The notes: generated from the letters alone by a model not told the origin. A stretch of DNA of 64,000 nt from Clostridium ljungdahlii DSM 13528 (GCF_000143685.1 NC_014328.1:1364001-1428000), one strand, 5' to 3'. Shown: positions 17,077-27,306, numbered from the stretch's first letter. Numbers and translations are program-made.

Positions 17077-17784
17077 ATGGAAGAGATAGGCTTTATTGAA
17101 TTACTAGAAAAGAAGTTCAATATGAGTTTTAGTAACAAGGAAATCATAGAAGTAGCTTTAACTCATAGTTCATATGCTAATGGTAGAAAAAATATAAAAT
17201 TCAATGAAAGATTAGAATTTTTAGGAGATTCTGTATTGCAGCTTTGTATATCAGAATACTTATTTTTAAAATATAAAAGTAAACCTGAAGGAGAGCTTAC
17301 AAAAAAAAGGTCTCTTATAGTTTGTGAAAATTCCCTTTATCATGTAGCTAAAAAATGGAATCTTGGTAAATACATAAAAATGAGTAAGGGAGAAGAAATT
17401 ACAGGAGGAAGAGAAAGAACTTCCATATTGGCAGATTGTGTTGAAGCGATTATTGCTGCAATTTATTTAAATTTTGGATATGAGAATACAGGAAAATTTA
17501 TAATTGAAAATTTTCAAGATATTATAGAAAATGCTATTAAAAATAGAATAATAATGGATTATAAAACTAAGCTTCAAGAAACTTTACAAAAAGACGGAGA
17601 TGTATCTATAGAATATAACCTCGTAAAATATGAAGGACCTCCTCATAGAAGAAAGTTTTATACTGAAGTGTGTACAGAAAAAAATGTTTTGGGCAGCGGC
17701 GTAGGATACAGCAAAAAGGAGTCAGAGCAGAATGCAGCTCAGGATGCTTTGATGAAATTAAATGTAAAAGTAAGTATGCTTTAG
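17077..17784 (+). CDS. rnc: Ribonuclease III
   Basis: Double-strand-specific endonuclease for rRNA and mRNA processing. The catalytic signature NERLEFLGDSVL is at 43-54, a second acidic site (ADCVEAIIAAIYL) near 116-128, and the dsRNA-binding domain fills about 159-232. Length 235 aa. AAAGGAGA precedes the ATG. rnc-radical SAM-smc-ftsY follows the Firmicute order. Confidence 0.96.
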   Translation: MEEIGFIELLEKKFNMSFSNKEIIEVALTHSSYANGRKNIKFNERLEFLGDSVLQLCISEYLFLKYKSKPEGELTKKRSLIVCENSLYHVAKKWNLGKYIKMSKGEEITGGRERTSILADCVEAIIAAIYLNFGYENTGKFIIENFQDIIENAIKNRIIMDYKTKLQETLQKDGDVSIEYNLVKYEGPPHRRKFYTEVCTEKNVLGSGVGYSKKESEQNAAQDALMKLNVKVSML

Positions 17785-17802
17785 GAATGAGGATAAGTCA
17801 AA

Positions 17803-18870
17803 ATGAAACATTATATAATACCTATATTTGTACCTAATGAAGGATGCCCCCATAACTGTGTATTTTGTGATCAGACTGCAATTACAGGAAATGAGGAAAA
17901 AGTTGATGCCTGTTTTACTAGAAATACTATAAATCAGTATTTAAAAACTATAAAACGAGAAAATTCCGTAGTAGAAGTATCTTTTTTTGGAGGTACTTTT
18001 ACTGCAATTCCGATGGAAAGGCAAAATGAACTTTTAAGTGTGGCTAAAGAGTATAAGGATAGAGGAGATATAGATCTTATACATATGTCAACAAGACCAG
18101 ACTATATAGACAAAAGTATACTGGATAACTTAAAAAGCTATTCTGTAGACGTTATAGAACTTGGTGTACAGTCATTAAATGAAGAAGTACTTATAAAATC
18201 AGGAAGAGGACATTCCGCGGAAGATGTTGTTAAAGCATCTTCTCTTATAAAGGAGTATGGATTCACATTGGGACACCAGATTATGCTGGGGTTACCTTCA
18301 GATACTTTCGAAAAAGATATGGAAACTGTAAAAAGATCCGTACTTATGAATCCGGATATATACAGATTATACCCTGCTCTTGTAATAAAGGGAACTTTCA
18401 TGGAGACCATGTACAAAAAAGGTGTATATAAACCTTATACATTAGATGAAGCAGTGGATATATGCAGAAATTTATATTACATTTTGCGAAAAAATAAAAT
18501 AAACGTAATAAGAATGGGACTCCAACCTACAGAAGAAATAAATGTAGGTAAAGATGTAATAGCAGGTCCTTTCCATCCTGCCTTTAGGGAACTGGTAGAA
18601 GGAAATATTTACAATAATATGATAGAGGACAGTATATCAGAGTCTTATGAGGGAAATGTAGTTATAAAGATAAACAATAGGGATATTTCAAAGTTGTATG
18701 CAAATAAAAGAAAATATTTCAATGATATGAAAAAGAAATTTGGTAAATGTTTTGTAAAAGTTATTCAAGATCCTTCAATTAGTAGGGAAAACGTAGTTAT
18801 AATTGAAGAGGGAGTAACTAAATTTGTATCTATAGATGAATATATAGCAGATAAATGTAAGGAAAGGTAG
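17803..18870 (+). CDS. Elp3-like radical SAM protein (no acetyltransferase domain)
   Basis: 355-aa radical SAM enzyme: the 4Fe-4S motif is C15-x3-C19-x2-C22 (GCPHNCVFC), followed by SFFGGTFTA near 66 and an Elp3-type C-terminal radical SAM extension. It lacks the GNAT domain of true Elp3 tRNA-uridine modifiers. In clostridia it lies between rnc and smc; the substrate is unknown, with RNA modification an inference from the Elp3-like fold. GAATGAGGA precedes the ATG, 18 bp after rnc. Confidence 0.85.
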   Translation: MKHYIIPIFVPNEGCPHNCVFCDQTAITGNEEKVDACFTRNTINQYLKTIKRENSVVEVSFFGGTFTAIPMERQNELLSVAKEYKDRGDIDLIHMSTRPDYIDKSILDNLKSYSVDVIELGVQSLNEEVLIKSGRGHSAEDVVKASSLIKEYGFTLGHQIMLGLPSDTFEKDMETVKRSVLMNPDIYRLYPALVIKGTFMETMYKKGVYKPYTLDEAVDICRNLYYILRKNKINVIRMGLQPTEEINVGKDVIAGPFHPAFRELVEGNIYNNMIEDSISESYEGNVVIKINNRDISKLYANKRKYFNDMKKKFGKCFVKVIQDPSISRENVVIIEEGVTKFVSIDEYIADKCKER

Positions 18871-18895
18871 AGTTTTTTAAAGGAGTGTGTGTATT

Positions 18896-18991
18896 ATGAA
18901 AAAGAATACTAGAGATAAGATGATGAAGGTAATGATAGTTTTTGTAGTGCTTATGTTTTTAGTTACGCTTCTTCCAATGCTTTTTAGATAA
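18896..18991 (+). CDS. 31-residue single-pass membrane peptide (DUF4044-like)
   Basis: ATG at 18896 follows AAAGGAG with 10-nt spacing. The product has a basic head (KKNTRDK), then a hydrophobic helix (about residues 11-29) and a final Arg. This layout resembles DUF4044 peptides and the Prli42 class of tiny Firmicute membrane proteins; the resemblance is from memory and is general. It lies in the 135-bp gap between the radical SAM gene and smc, co-directional, with its stop 14 bp before smc. Confidence 0.6.
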   Translation: MKKNTRDKMMKVMIVFVVLMFLVTLLPMLFR

Positions 18992-19005
18992 GGGGCTGCT
19001 TTTCG

Positions 19006-22000
19006 ATGTTTTTAAAGAATATAGAGATAAGAGGATTCAAATCCTTTGCAGACAAGACGGAACTTATATTTAAAGGAGGAGTTACCTCTATAGTAGGGCC
19101 AAATGGAAGTGGAAAGAGCAATATTTCTGATGCAATTAAGTGGGTGTTAGGGGAACAAAGTGTCAAAAGCCTTAGAGGCGGAAAGATGGAAGATGTAATT
19201 TTTGCTGGTACTCAATATAGAAAACCAGTTGGATTATGTCAGGTTTCTCTTACCTTAAATAATGAGGATAAGAAACTCCCTATTGATTATTCTGATGTAA
19301 CTGTTTCAAGAAGACTTTATAGGTCTGGAGAAAGTGAATACTATATAAATAATACTCAGTGTAGATTAAAAGATGTAAATGAACTATTTATGGATACAGG
19401 TATTGGAAGAGAAGGTTATTCAATAATAGGACAAGGTAAAATAGATGCTTTATTGAGTGGAAAACCTGAGGATAGAAGGAGTGTACTGGAAGAGGCTGCA
19501 GGCATTGTTAAATTTAAGTGGAGAAAAGAAGAAGCAGAAAAAAAACTATCAAATACTGATGCCAATTTGGTAAGAATAGAAGATATTTTAGAAACTCATA
19601 CTGAAAGGTTAGAATCACTTAAAGAGGAAAATGACAAGGCTAATGAATTTTTGAAACTATCAAAGAATCTGAAGGAAAAGGAAATAAATTTATTAGTTCA
19701 TTCTATGGAAAAAATAGAAAGTAAAATTGGAGAAAATCAAAAATCTACAGATTTTATGGATAAAGAAGTTAAAGAATTGAATTTGGAATTTGTGGATTTA
19801 AAATGTAAGATAACAAATGGAAATGAGCAAATTGAGGATTTTAACAATAAAAATTCTGACTGTAAAACAAATTACTATGGAGACCGAGAACGTGTTCAAC
19901 AAACAGAGGGTGAAATAAAGCTTTTAAAACAAAGAATAGAAAATTTAAAGGAAACTATAGAAAAAAATTTTTTAGAGTTAAAACAAGTTGAAAAATCTAA
20001 CAGAAAAAAGCTGCAGCAGGTGGAACTTCAAAAAGATGGCATTTCCAAGTTAAAAGCGGATAAGGATAAATTAGAGAATGATATATCTGAGTATAACGAT
20101 AATATAGGAAATGTACAAAGAAATGCAGTAGAAAGAGAAGATTTATATAAGAAATTAAAGGATGATCAGATAGAATATTTAAGTAATATATCTAACTTAA
20201 AAAATGACATATCTTCTGCACAAAAGGAAATAGAAGATACGCTGGATAAAATTAATAATATGAAAAGCTCCTGTGAAAGCTATGTTCATTCTATAAAAAT
20301 AAATGCTAGTACCAAAGATATGCTGGTTTCAAAAGTATCTAGTATAAAAAAACTAATATCGGAATATCAAGACAAGGTTAAAGAAAATAAAAGGAAAATT
20401 TCAAAATTTAATACTAATCTTGTTTTAGAAGAAAAAAATCTTAAAGAATTAAACAAAACTTATAACAAATTAGAGGCAAATTATGCTGTGCTTTTGAATT
20501 TACAGCAGCACTATGAAGGATATAATAGGTCCGTAAAATCACTTATGAAGGATATAAAAGATAAGGCAGTAAGAGTACCTGAAAACAGCTGTTTTTTGCT
20601 TGGAGAGGTTATAGAGTTACCTAAAGAGTATGAAACTTGTATAGAGGTTGCCCTTGGCAGTGCTATATCCAATATAATAACTGAAGACGAAATTACGGCC
20701 AAAGCTCTCATAAAGCATTTGAAGAATAAAAATATGGGAAGAGCTACTTTTTTGCCCCTTAATATAATAAAGGGAAAAAAGATTTCTAATAGTGAAAGGT
20801 TTAAGGGTATAAGTGGATATATAGGGATCGCTAGTGAGGTCATAAATTATAAAGATAAGTTTAAAAATGCACTTGAATATGTACTTGGAAGAACAGTTAT
20901 ATGTGAAGACATGGATAGTGCGCTTAAAATAGCTAAATTAAGTGGATATAGTTTTAGAATAGTTACTTTAGCTGGAGATGTAGTAAATTCAGGAGGATCC
21001 CTTACTGGTGGAAGTTTTCAAAAAAAGAGCAGCAATATAATAGGGCGAAAACGTGAAATAGAAGAAAGTGCAATTAAAATAAATAAAACAAGTGAATCTC
21101 TAAAAGATTTAAATGGAAAAGTACAAGAATATAAAAAATGTATAAAAGAATTGGATGAAGAAATTTTAGATTTAAAGGAAAAAGGTTATTCTGAAAATAT
21201 AGAATTGACTAAGATTCAGGGGAAAATAAATAATATAGATAATGAAAGCTCTAAATTAATAGAAAATATGAAAATATCAAATAGAGAGATAGATATTTTG
21301 ACTAAAAATAAAGAGCTGAAGGAAAAAAATCTGGAGGATAAAAAGAAAAAATTAGAAAATTCCTTGGGACAACAAAACAAAAATGACAGCTCTATTTTAA
21401 AAATAGAAAAGGAATTGGAAGAAAATAAAAGTAATATAGAAAAAATGAAGGAAAAACTTTTAGATTTCAAAGTAAAAAAGGCTCAATTAGATGAAAGTAT
21501 CTTAAATAAAAACAGAGAACTTAAGAGATTGACAGATGAAATACAAGAATTAAGTGTGAAAAAATCCAGGATAATTGAGCAAAATAAAGATTGTGAAAAT
21601 AATATACATAATCAAGAGTTGAAGGTAAATGAGAATAAAGAAAAAATACAAGTCTTAAAGAAAAGTATAGAAATTTTAAAAAATAATATAGAGGAAAATG
21701 ATAAAGAACTTATAAAATTAAAGGATAGCGTAAAAAAATGTAATGAAAAGTTAGAAAGTTTAACTCTTTTAATAAATAAGAAAGAAGAAAAGCTTCATAA
21801 AGTGCAGGTAGTTTTAGCTAGGCTTAATTCAGAAAAAGAAAATATGTGTTTAAAACTAAAAAATGAAATTAAAATTACTTACGAAGAAGCCCTAAAATAT
21901 AAAAAAGACATAGAAAATTTAGATAAATATAATTCAGATGTAGTAAATTTGAAAAATAGTATTTCTAAATTAGGAATAGTAAATTTGGGTGCTATACAGG

Positions 22001-22569
22001 AGTATAGCGATTTGAGAGAAAAGGTAACATTCTTAAGTACTCAAAGAGAAGATTTGGTAAAATCAAAAGAAGAGTTAAATAATGTAATAGATGCTATGAC
22101 TGAAAAAATGAGAACCGTATTCAAAAAAAATTTTGATAGATTAAAAGAAAGTTTTAATGAAACGTTTAAAGAGTTGTTTAAAGGTGGAAGTGCAGATTTA
22201 ATAATTACAGGTGGAGATGAACTTAGTGGGAATATAGATATAACAGTTCAGCCCCCAGGAAAAAGGCTTCAAAACATAAATCTAATGTCTGGAGGGGAAA
22301 AGGGGTTATCTGCTATAGCACTTTTATTTGCAATACTTAAGATAAAACCTACTCCTTTTTGTATATTGGATGAAATAGAAGCTGCCCTTGACGATGCAAA
22401 TGTAGCACGATATGCAAGCTTCCTAAAGAAGTTTTCAAATGAGACTCAGTTTATTGTTATAACTCATAGAAGAGGAACTATGGAGGCAAGTGATGTGCTT
22501 TATGGAGTTACTATGCAGGAAAAAGGTGTTTCAAAAATTGTTTCTGTAAGTTTAAAAGATGAATATTAA
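19006..22569 (+). CDS. smc: Chromosome segregation ATPase SMC
   Basis: 1187-aa condensin ATPase that, with ScpA and ScpB, organises the chromosome. N-terminal Walker A is GPNGSGKSN (31-39). Long coiled coils run about 170-500 and 680-1010, with the hinge near 520-640 (GGSLTGGSF just after it). The C-terminal signature LMSGGEKGLSAIA and Walker B CILDEIEAALDD complete the ATPase head. The length is normal. It is followed by ftsY, a common smc-ftsY operon. Confidence 0.98.
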   Translation: MFLKNIEIRGFKSFADKTELIFKGGVTSIVGPNGSGKSNISDAIKWVLGEQSVKSLRGGKMEDVIFAGTQYRKPVGLCQVSLTLNNEDKKLPIDYSDVTVSRRLYRSGESEYYINNTQCRLKDVNELFMDTGIGREGYSIIGQGKIDALLSGKPEDRRSVLEEAAGIVKFKWRKEEAEKKLSNTDANLVRIEDILETHTERLESLKEENDKANEFLKLSKNLKEKEINLLVHSMEKIESKIGENQKSTDFMDKEVKELNLEFVDLKCKITNGNEQIEDFNNKNSDCKTNYYGDRERVQQTEGEIKLLKQRIENLKETIEKNFLELKQVEKSNRKKLQQVELQKDGISKLKADKDKLENDISEYNDNIGNVQRNAVEREDLYKKLKDDQIEYLSNISNLKNDISSAQKEIEDTLDKINNMKSSCESYVHSIKINASTKDMLVSKVSSIKKLISEYQDKVKENKRKISKFNTNLVLEEKNLKELNKTYNKLEANYAVLLNLQQHYEGYNRSVKSLMKDIKDKAVRVPENSCFLLGEVIELPKEYETCIEVALGSAISNIITEDEITAKALIKHLKNKNMGRATFLPLNIIKGKKISNSERFKGISGYIGIASEVINYKDKFKNALEYVLGRTVICEDMDSALKIAKLSGYSFRIVTLAGDVVNSGGSLTGGSFQKKSSNIIGRKREIEESAIKINKTSESLKDLNGKVQEYKKCIKELDEEILDLKEKGYSENIELTKIQGKINNIDNESSKLIENMKISNREIDILTKNKELKEKNLEDKKKKLENSLGQQNKNDSSILKIEKELEENKSNIEKMKEKLLDFKVKKAQLDESILNKNRELKRLTDEIQELSVKKSRIIEQNKDCENNIHNQELKVNENKEKIQVLKKSIEILKNNIEENDKELIKLKDSVKKCNEKLESLTLLINKKEEKLHKVQVVLARLNSEKENMCLKLKNEIKITYEEALKYKKDIENLDKYNSDVVNLKNSISKLGIVNLGAIQEYSDLREKVTFLSTQREDLVKSKEELNNVIDAMTEKMRTVFKKNFDRLKESFNETFKELFKGGSADLIITGGDELSGNIDITVQPPGKRLQNINLMSGGEKGLSAIALLFAILKIKPTPFCILDEIEAALDDANVARYASFLKKFSNETQFIVITHRRGTMEASDVLYGVTMQEKGVSKIVSVSLKDEY

Positions 22570-22603
22570 ATATACCTAAAAAAGATGAAAGGATGTGCCA
22601 AAC

Positions 22604-23515
22604 ATGCTAAAAGGATTTTTTGATAAATTAAAAAATGGACTTGAAAAAACCAAAAGTAATTTAACTGGAAAAATAAGCGACATGTTAACTAGTGCTGTTA
22701 GTATAGATGATGACTTGTATGAAGAATTGGAAGAGATACTTATAACAGCAGATATAGGTGTTGAAACAACTACTTATATTATAGATAAATTAAAAGAAAA
22801 GATAAAAGAACAAAAAATAAAGGACCCTTCTCTTATAAACCAGTGCTTAAAGGAAGTTATTATAGACATATTAGGGGATGAAAAAAATAGCATTGAACCT
22901 GAAAAAACTCCTGAAATAATCCTTGTAATAGGAGTAAATGGCGTGGGAAAAACTACTTCAATAGGGAAAATGTCTTCAAAACTTAAAGATAGTGGTAATA
23001 AAGTAATTATGGCAGCTGCAGATACTTTTAGGGCAGCAGCTATAGATCAATTAGAGGTGTGGAGCAGGAGAGCCGGCGTTGATATAATAAAACATCAGGA
23101 AGGTTCTGATCCTGCAGCAGTCATATTTGATGCCATTCAGGCAGCAAAAGCACGAAAAGCTGAAGTGCTCATATGTGATACTGCAGGTAGATTGCATAAC
23201 AAGAAAAACTTAATGGACGAATTGAGTAAGATAAATAGAGTAATAGAGAGGGAATACAAAGAGGCATTTAAACAAACTTTACTTGTATTAGATGCAACTA
23301 CGGGGCAAAATGCAGTACAGCAGGCAAAACAATTTACTGAAGTATGTCCTATAGATGGTATAATACTTACTAAGCTAGATGGTACTGCTAAGGGTGGAAT
23401 TGTAATATCTATTAAACACAGTTTAGATATACCTGTAAAATTAATAGGAGTTGGAGAAGGTATAGATGATCTTCAGGAATTTTGTAGCAGAGATTTTGTA
23501 GAGGCATTATTTTAA
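22604..23515 (+). CDS. ftsY: Signal recognition particle receptor FtsY
   Basis: SRP receptor GTPase that delivers ribosome-SRP complexes to the membrane. NG domain with GVNGVGKTTS (about 107-116), DTAGRL near 192 and TKLDGTAKGG near 255. The acidic A domain is reduced to a short basic/amphipathic N-terminus. ATG at 22604 is chosen since GAAAGGAT leaves almost no spacing to the in-frame GTG at 22595. 303 aa. Confidence 0.96.
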   Translation: MLKGFFDKLKNGLEKTKSNLTGKISDMLTSAVSIDDDLYEELEEILITADIGVETTTYIIDKLKEKIKEQKIKDPSLINQCLKEVIIDILGDEKNSIEPEKTPEIILVIGVNGVGKTTSIGKMSSKLKDSGNKVIMAAADTFRAAAIDQLEVWSRRAGVDIIKHQEGSDPAAVIFDAIQAAKARKAEVLICDTAGRLHNKKNLMDELSKINRVIEREYKEAFKQTLLVLDATTGQNAVQQAKQFTEVCPIDGIILTKLDGTAKGGIVISIKHSLDIPVKLIGVGEGIDDLQEFCSRDFVEALF

Positions 23516-23535
23516 AATCTGTTAAGTAAAAGTAC

Positions 23536-23564
23536 TTGACACTATTCGAAAATTTTGATATCAT
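23536..23564 (+). promoter_or_regulatory. Promoter for ylxM-ffh
   Basis: TTGACA (23536-23541), 17-bp spacer, TATCAT (23559-23564). The untranslated leader to ylxM is about 70 nt. Confidence 0.7.
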
Positions 23565-23639
23565 ATATTTCGTTGGATGAAGAGCTTTTAATTTAGGCAG
23601 TCTAGCTTCTAATAAATTAATTTAAGTTGAGATGGTATT

Positions 23640-23975
23640 ATGGAAGAGAGAGTACAGCTTTCCATATTACTTGATATATATGGTAAGCTTTTAACTGAGA
23701 AACAGCAAGATGTGATGGACTTGTACTATAATGAAGATCTTTCTTTAGCAGAAATATCTGAACACACTAGTACTAGTAGGCAGGCAGTATATGACATAAT
23801 AAGGAGATGCCACAAACTTTTATTGCAGTATGAAGAAAAGCTTCATTTGTTAGAAAAGAATGAAAAGCTGAAAAAAAGTAAGCAATCTCTTTTAAAATTT
23901 ATAGATTCACTTTGCTGCAATGAAAATAAAGAAATACTTAGTAAAATAAAGAATTACATAATAGATAATATTTGA
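23640..23975 (+). CDS. ylxM: SRP-associated HTH protein YlxM (UPF0122)
   Basis: 111-aa helix-turn-helix protein of the sigma-70 region 4 type: [20 protein letters not shown] followed by the recognition helix [11 protein letters not shown] (about 46-56). Family members stimulate the SRP and are almost always next to ffh, which starts 16 bp downstream here. SD is weak (GAGATGG). Confidence 0.92.
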   Translation: MEERVQLSILLDIYGKLLTEKQQDVMDLYYNEDLSLAEISEHTSTSRQAVYDIIRRCHKLLLQYEEKLHLLEKNEKLKKSKQSLLKFIDSLCCNENKEILSKIKNYIIDNI

Positions 23976-23991
23976 ATTTAGGAGGATTATC

Positions 23992-25341
23992 ATGGCTTTT
24001 GAAGGATTGGCATCTAAACTTCAGGAAACTTTAAAAAAGCTTAGAGGCAAAGGCAAACTTTCTGAAAAAGATATAAAAGATGCTATGAGAGAAGTGAAAT
24101 TGGCACTTTTAGAGGCAGATGTTAATTACAAAGTTGTGAAAAATTTTATTAAAAGTGTCAGTGAAAAATGTATGGGAGAAGAAGTACTAAAAAGTTTGAC
24201 TCCAGCACAGCAAGTTATAAAAATAGTAAATGAAGAACTTACGTTATTAATGGGTAAAAATGAGAGTGGAATTGAGTATAATTCCAATGGATTGACTGTA
24301 ATAATGCTTGTCGGACTTCAAGGTGCAGGAAAAACTACCATGTGTGGTAAATTGGCGCTTCAACTTAGGAAAAAGAATAAGAAACCCCTTCTAGCAGCTT
24401 GTGATATATATAGACCTGCTGCAATAAAACAACTTCAAGTAGTTGGAAAAGAAATAGATGTTCCAGTATTTTCAATGGGAGATAAGGTAACAGCAGTAGA
24501 TATATGTAAAGGGGCTTTAGAATATGCAAAAAACAACAATTTAAATGTAGTTATAATAGATACAGCAGGTAGACTTCAAATAGATGAAGAACTTATGGGT
24601 GAATTGAAGCAAATTAAGGAAAATATAAACCCTGATGAAATTATGCTTGTAGTAGATGCAATGACAGGTCAAGATGCAGTTAATGTGGCTTCCAGCTTTA
24701 ACGAGCAGTTAAATATAAGTGGAGTCATACTTACAAAATTAGACGGAGATACAAGGGGTGGAGCAGCACTATCCATAAGAGCTATGACTGATAAACCTAT
24801 AAAATTTGTAGGTATGGGAGAAAAAATGAATGACCTTCAAGTATTCTATCCAGATAGAATGGCCTCGAGAATACTTGGCATGGGGGATGTGCTTTCGCTT
24901 ATAGAAAAAGCACAGCAGTCTATAGATAAAGAAGAAGCTGAGAAGTTAGGAAATAGAATGCTGAATAAGGAGTTTAACTTTGAAGATTTTTTGGCTATAA
25001 TGCAGCAGACTAAAAAAATGGGACCTATAAGTAAGCTTATGGAGATGGTACCAGGAGTTAATATGAAGGAATTGAAGGGAGTAGATTTTTCCAAGGGAGA
25101 ACAGGAACTTGCAAAAATCGAATGTATAATTAATTCCATGACAGTAAAGGAAAGAAGAAATCCTTCTATTATAAGTGGTTCGTCTTCAAGAAAAAAGAGA
25201 ATAGCATTGGGTTCTGGTACTACTATACAGATGGTAAATAAACTTCTAAAGGATTTTGAAAAGATTAAGAAGACTATGAAACAGTTAAATGGAATGAAAA
25301 AAGGATTTAAGAAGGGATTATTTGGAAAAATGCCTTTTTAA
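23992..25341 (+). CDS. ffh: Signal recognition particle protein Ffh
   Basis: GTPase of the SRP that binds signal sequences and 4.5S/6S RNA. N domain 1-90; G motifs GLQGAGKTT near 104-112, DTAGRL near 187 and TKLDGDTRGG near 245. The methionine-rich M domain (about 300-449) contains MQQTKKMGPISKLMEMVPG and the RNA-binding GSGTTIQMVNKLLKDF. Length 449 aa. AGGAGG lies 8 nt upstream. Confidence 0.97.
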   Translation: MAFEGLASKLQETLKKLRGKGKLSEKDIKDAMREVKLALLEADVNYKVVKNFIKSVSEKCMGEEVLKSLTPAQQVIKIVNEELTLLMGKNESGIEYNSNGLTVIMLVGLQGAGKTTMCGKLALQLRKKNKKPLLAACDIYRPAAIKQLQVVGKEIDVPVFSMGDKVTAVDICKGALEYAKNNNLNVVIIDTAGRLQIDEELMGELKQIKENINPDEIMLVVDAMTGQDAVNVASSFNEQLNISGVILTKLDGDTRGGAALSIRAMTDKPIKFVGMGEKMNDLQVFYPDRMASRILGMGDVLSLIEKAQQSIDKEEAEKLGNRMLNKEFNFEDFLAIMQQTKKMGPISKLMEMVPGVNMKELKGVDFSKGEQELAKIECIINSMTVKERRNPSIISGSSSRKKRIALGSGTTIQMVNKLLKDFEKIKKTMKQLNGMKKGFKKGLFGKMPF

Positions 25342-25400
25342 AATAGAGATTTATTGATATGAAAGCCATATGCTTTAATATTTTAAGGAGGTGATTATTA

Positions 25401-25658
25401 ATGGCTGTAAAGATAAGATTGAGAAGAATGGGTGCTAAAAAAGCTCCATTTTATAGAATAGTTGTGGCAGATTCTAGATGTCCAAGAGATGGAAGATTTA
25501 TAGAAGAAATAGGATACTATAATCCTACAACTGATCCAACCACTGTTAAATTTGACGAAGAAAAAGCTGTCAAATGGATAAAAGATGGTGCTCAACCAAC
25601 TGATGTTATAAAAAAGCTTTTTGATAAAGCTGGGCTAAAAGATAAGCTTGATAAGTAA
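25401..25658 (+). CDS. rpsP: 30S ribosomal protein S16
   Basis: 85-aa S16, needed for 30S assembly: [24 protein letters not shown] is the family start, with [10 protein letters not shown] near 37-46. AAGGAGGTG precedes the ATG. rpsP-khpA-rimM-trmD-rplS is a conserved order. Confidence 0.97.
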   Translation: MAVKIRLRRMGAKKAPFYRIVVADSRCPRDGRFIEEIGYYNPTTDPTTVKFDEEKAVKWIKDGAQPTDVIKKLFDKAGLKDKLDK

Positions 25659-25676
25659 TAACTGGGGGTGTATTGA

Positions 25677-25904
25677 GTGAAAGAGTTAGTGGAAATTATT
25701 GCTAAGTCATTAGTGGATAACCCAGATATGGTTCAAGTAAATGAAATTGCAGGTGAGCAATCTATAATTCTTGAATTAAAAGTTGCACCAGATGATATGG
25801 GAAAGGTAATAGGAAAACAGGGAAGAATAGCCAAGGCTATAAGAACTGTTGTAAAAGCAGCGGCTATAAAAGAGAATAAAAGAGTTGTTGTAGAGATAAT
25901 ATAA
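25677..25904 (+). CDS. khpA: KH-domain RNA-binding protein KhpA
   Basis: 75-aa protein that is essentially one KH domain; the GxxG loop is [13 protein letters not shown] (about 43-55). In Gram-positives KhpA partners with KhpB (Jag/EloR) in RNA binding and cell elongation. Start is GTG at 25677 after GGGGGTG. It lies between rpsP and rimM, as in many Firmicutes. A strong hairpin begins within its stop codon. Confidence 0.93.
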   Translation: MKELVEIIAKSLVDNPDMVQVNEIAGEQSIILELKVAPDDMGKVIGKQGRIAKAIRTVVKAAAIKENKRVVVEII

Positions 25905-25935
25905 GAGTTAGATATTCTAACTCTTATATTTATAT
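25899..25935 (+). terminator. Terminator after khpA
   Basis: The 13-nt arms ATATAAGAGTTAG (25899-25911) and CTAACTCTTATAT (25917-25929) are perfectly complementary, loop ATATT, followed by TTTATAT. The stop codon is inside the left arm. Confidence 0.75.
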
Positions 25936-25946
25936 ATATAATTTTA

Positions 25947-26006
25947 AAATTAAGCGAAGGGAGTGAAATTATCCTCTTTTAGAAATTAAGCTTGAAACCT
26001 TAATTT
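25947..26006 (+). other. Competing-helix leader upstream of rimM
   Basis: AAATTAAG occurs twice (25947-25954 and 25983-25990), and each copy can pair with the single CTTAATTT (25999-26006), so the two pairings are mutually exclusive. A GGGAG...CTCTT segment lies between. The rimM SD is weak (CGGGAT). This may be a chance result of AT-richness. Confidence 0.3.
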
Positions 26007-26028
26007 TTGATATGCGGGATATTGTTCT

Positions 26029-26517
26029 ATGAAAGATTTTATAACTGTAGGACAGATAATAAATACTCATGGAATAAAAGGAGAATTAAAGGTGTATCCT
26101 TTAACTGATGATATTGAAAGATTTAAAAAATTAAAATCTGCATATATAGATGGTACACTAAAAAATATAATAGAATGTAAACTCCAGTCAAAGAAGGTTA
26201 TACTTAAAATTGAGGGTATAGATTCTATAGAAGAAGCTATGGCTTATAAACAAAAATATATAGAAATTCCACGAAATGATGCAGTTAAATTAGAAGAAGG
26301 AACATATTTTATTACAGATATAATAGGATGCAGTGTAGTGGATGAGGATGGAACTTTTTATGGCAAGGTTGGGGATGTAATTCATACCCATAATAATGAT
26401 GTTTACTGGATAAAGGGAGAAAATGAGCTTTTAATTCCTGCTATAGAAAATGTTGTAGTCAGCATAGACGTAGAAAAAGAAGAGATAGTTATAAAGCCGG
26501 TGAAAACATGGATGTAA
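26029..26517 (+). CDS. rimM: 16S rRNA processing protein RimM
   Basis: 162-aa assembly factor that binds S19 for 30S head maturation. N-terminal domain starts [21 protein letters not shown]; a C-terminal PRC-barrel contains [12 protein letters not shown] and NDVYWIKG. The last 10 bases overlap trmD, so the two are translationally coupled. The SD is poor. Confidence 0.95.
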   Translation: MKDFITVGQIINTHGIKGELKVYPLTDDIERFKKLKSAYIDGTLKNIIECKLQSKKVILKIEGIDSIEEAMAYKQKYIEIPRNDAVKLEEGTYFITDIIGCSVVDEDGTFYGKVGDVIHTHNNDVYWIKGENELLIPAIENVVVSIDVEKEEIVIKPVKTWM

Positions 26518-27236
26518 AAATAGATATATTGACACTTTTTCCTGAAATGTTTGACATATTTAATTATAGTATAATTGGAAGAGCAATTAACAAAGGTATT
26601 TTGCAAATAAATACTTTTGATATAAGAGAATTTACCATAGATAAGCATAGAAAAGTAGATGATTATCCCTATGGTGGAGGAGCAGGAATGGTGATGGCCG
26701 CCCAGCCAATTGTAGACTGTATAAGAAAAGTTAAATGTCAAAATAATGGAAAAGTGATTTATCTAGGCCCTCGAGGAAAAACTTTTAACCAGTCTATGGC
26801 TAAAGAATTTTCAAAAGAGAGGGAAATGATATTTTTATGTGGACATTATGAGGGAATAGATGAAAGAGTTTATAAATATATAGACACTGAAATATCTATA
26901 GGAGATTTCGTAATAACTGGGGGAGAAATGGCATGTATTCCAGTTGTAGATAGTATATGTAGAATGATTCCTGGTGTACTTGCCAAAAGCGAAAGCTATA
27001 TGGAAGAATCTTTTTATAATGGATCACTAGAATATCCACAGTATACTAGACCGGAATGTTTTGAGGGAGATAACGTACCAGAGGTTCTTTTATCTGGTCA
27101 CCATGAAAATATAAAAAAATGGAGACGAATGAAATCGCTTGTAATAACTAAAAGTAAGAGACCAGATTTATTTGAAAAACTTAAATTATCCACAGAAGAC
27201 AAAAAACTCATTGACTTATATAAAAAGAACATATAA
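26508..27236 (+). CDS. trmD: tRNA (guanine(37)-N1)-methyltransferase TrmD
   Basis: Forms m1G37 in tRNAs, preventing frameshifts. SPOUT trefoil-knot enzyme: [11 protein letters not shown] start, [10 protein letters not shown] near 85, [12 protein letters not shown] near 110 and [11 protein letters not shown] near 131. Length 242 aa. It starts inside rimM. Confidence 0.97.
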   Translation: MDVKIDILTLFPEMFDIFNYSIIGRAINKGILQINTFDIREFTIDKHRKVDDYPYGGGAGMVMAAQPIVDCIRKVKCQNNGKVIYLGPRGKTFNQSMAKEFSKEREMIFLCGHYEGIDERVYKYIDTEISIGDFVITGGEMACIPVVDSICRMIPGVLAKSESYMEESFYNGSLEYPQYTRPECFEGDNVPEVLLSGHHENIKKWRRMKSLVITKSKRPDLFEKLKLSTEDKKLIDLYKKNI

Positions 27237-27256
27237 TGTAAATTTTTAATTATATA

Positions 27257-27285
27257 TTGAATTTGATATGTAAATATGCTAGAAT
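27257..27285 (+). promoter_or_regulatory. Extended -10 promoter for rplS
   Basis: TTGAAT (27257-27262), 17-bp spacer, TAGAAT (27280-27285) preceded by TGC, giving an extended -10. It places an about 75-nt leader before rplS. Confidence 0.7.
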
Positions 27286-27306
27286 GTATTTTGTGTGCTA
27301 TACAGA

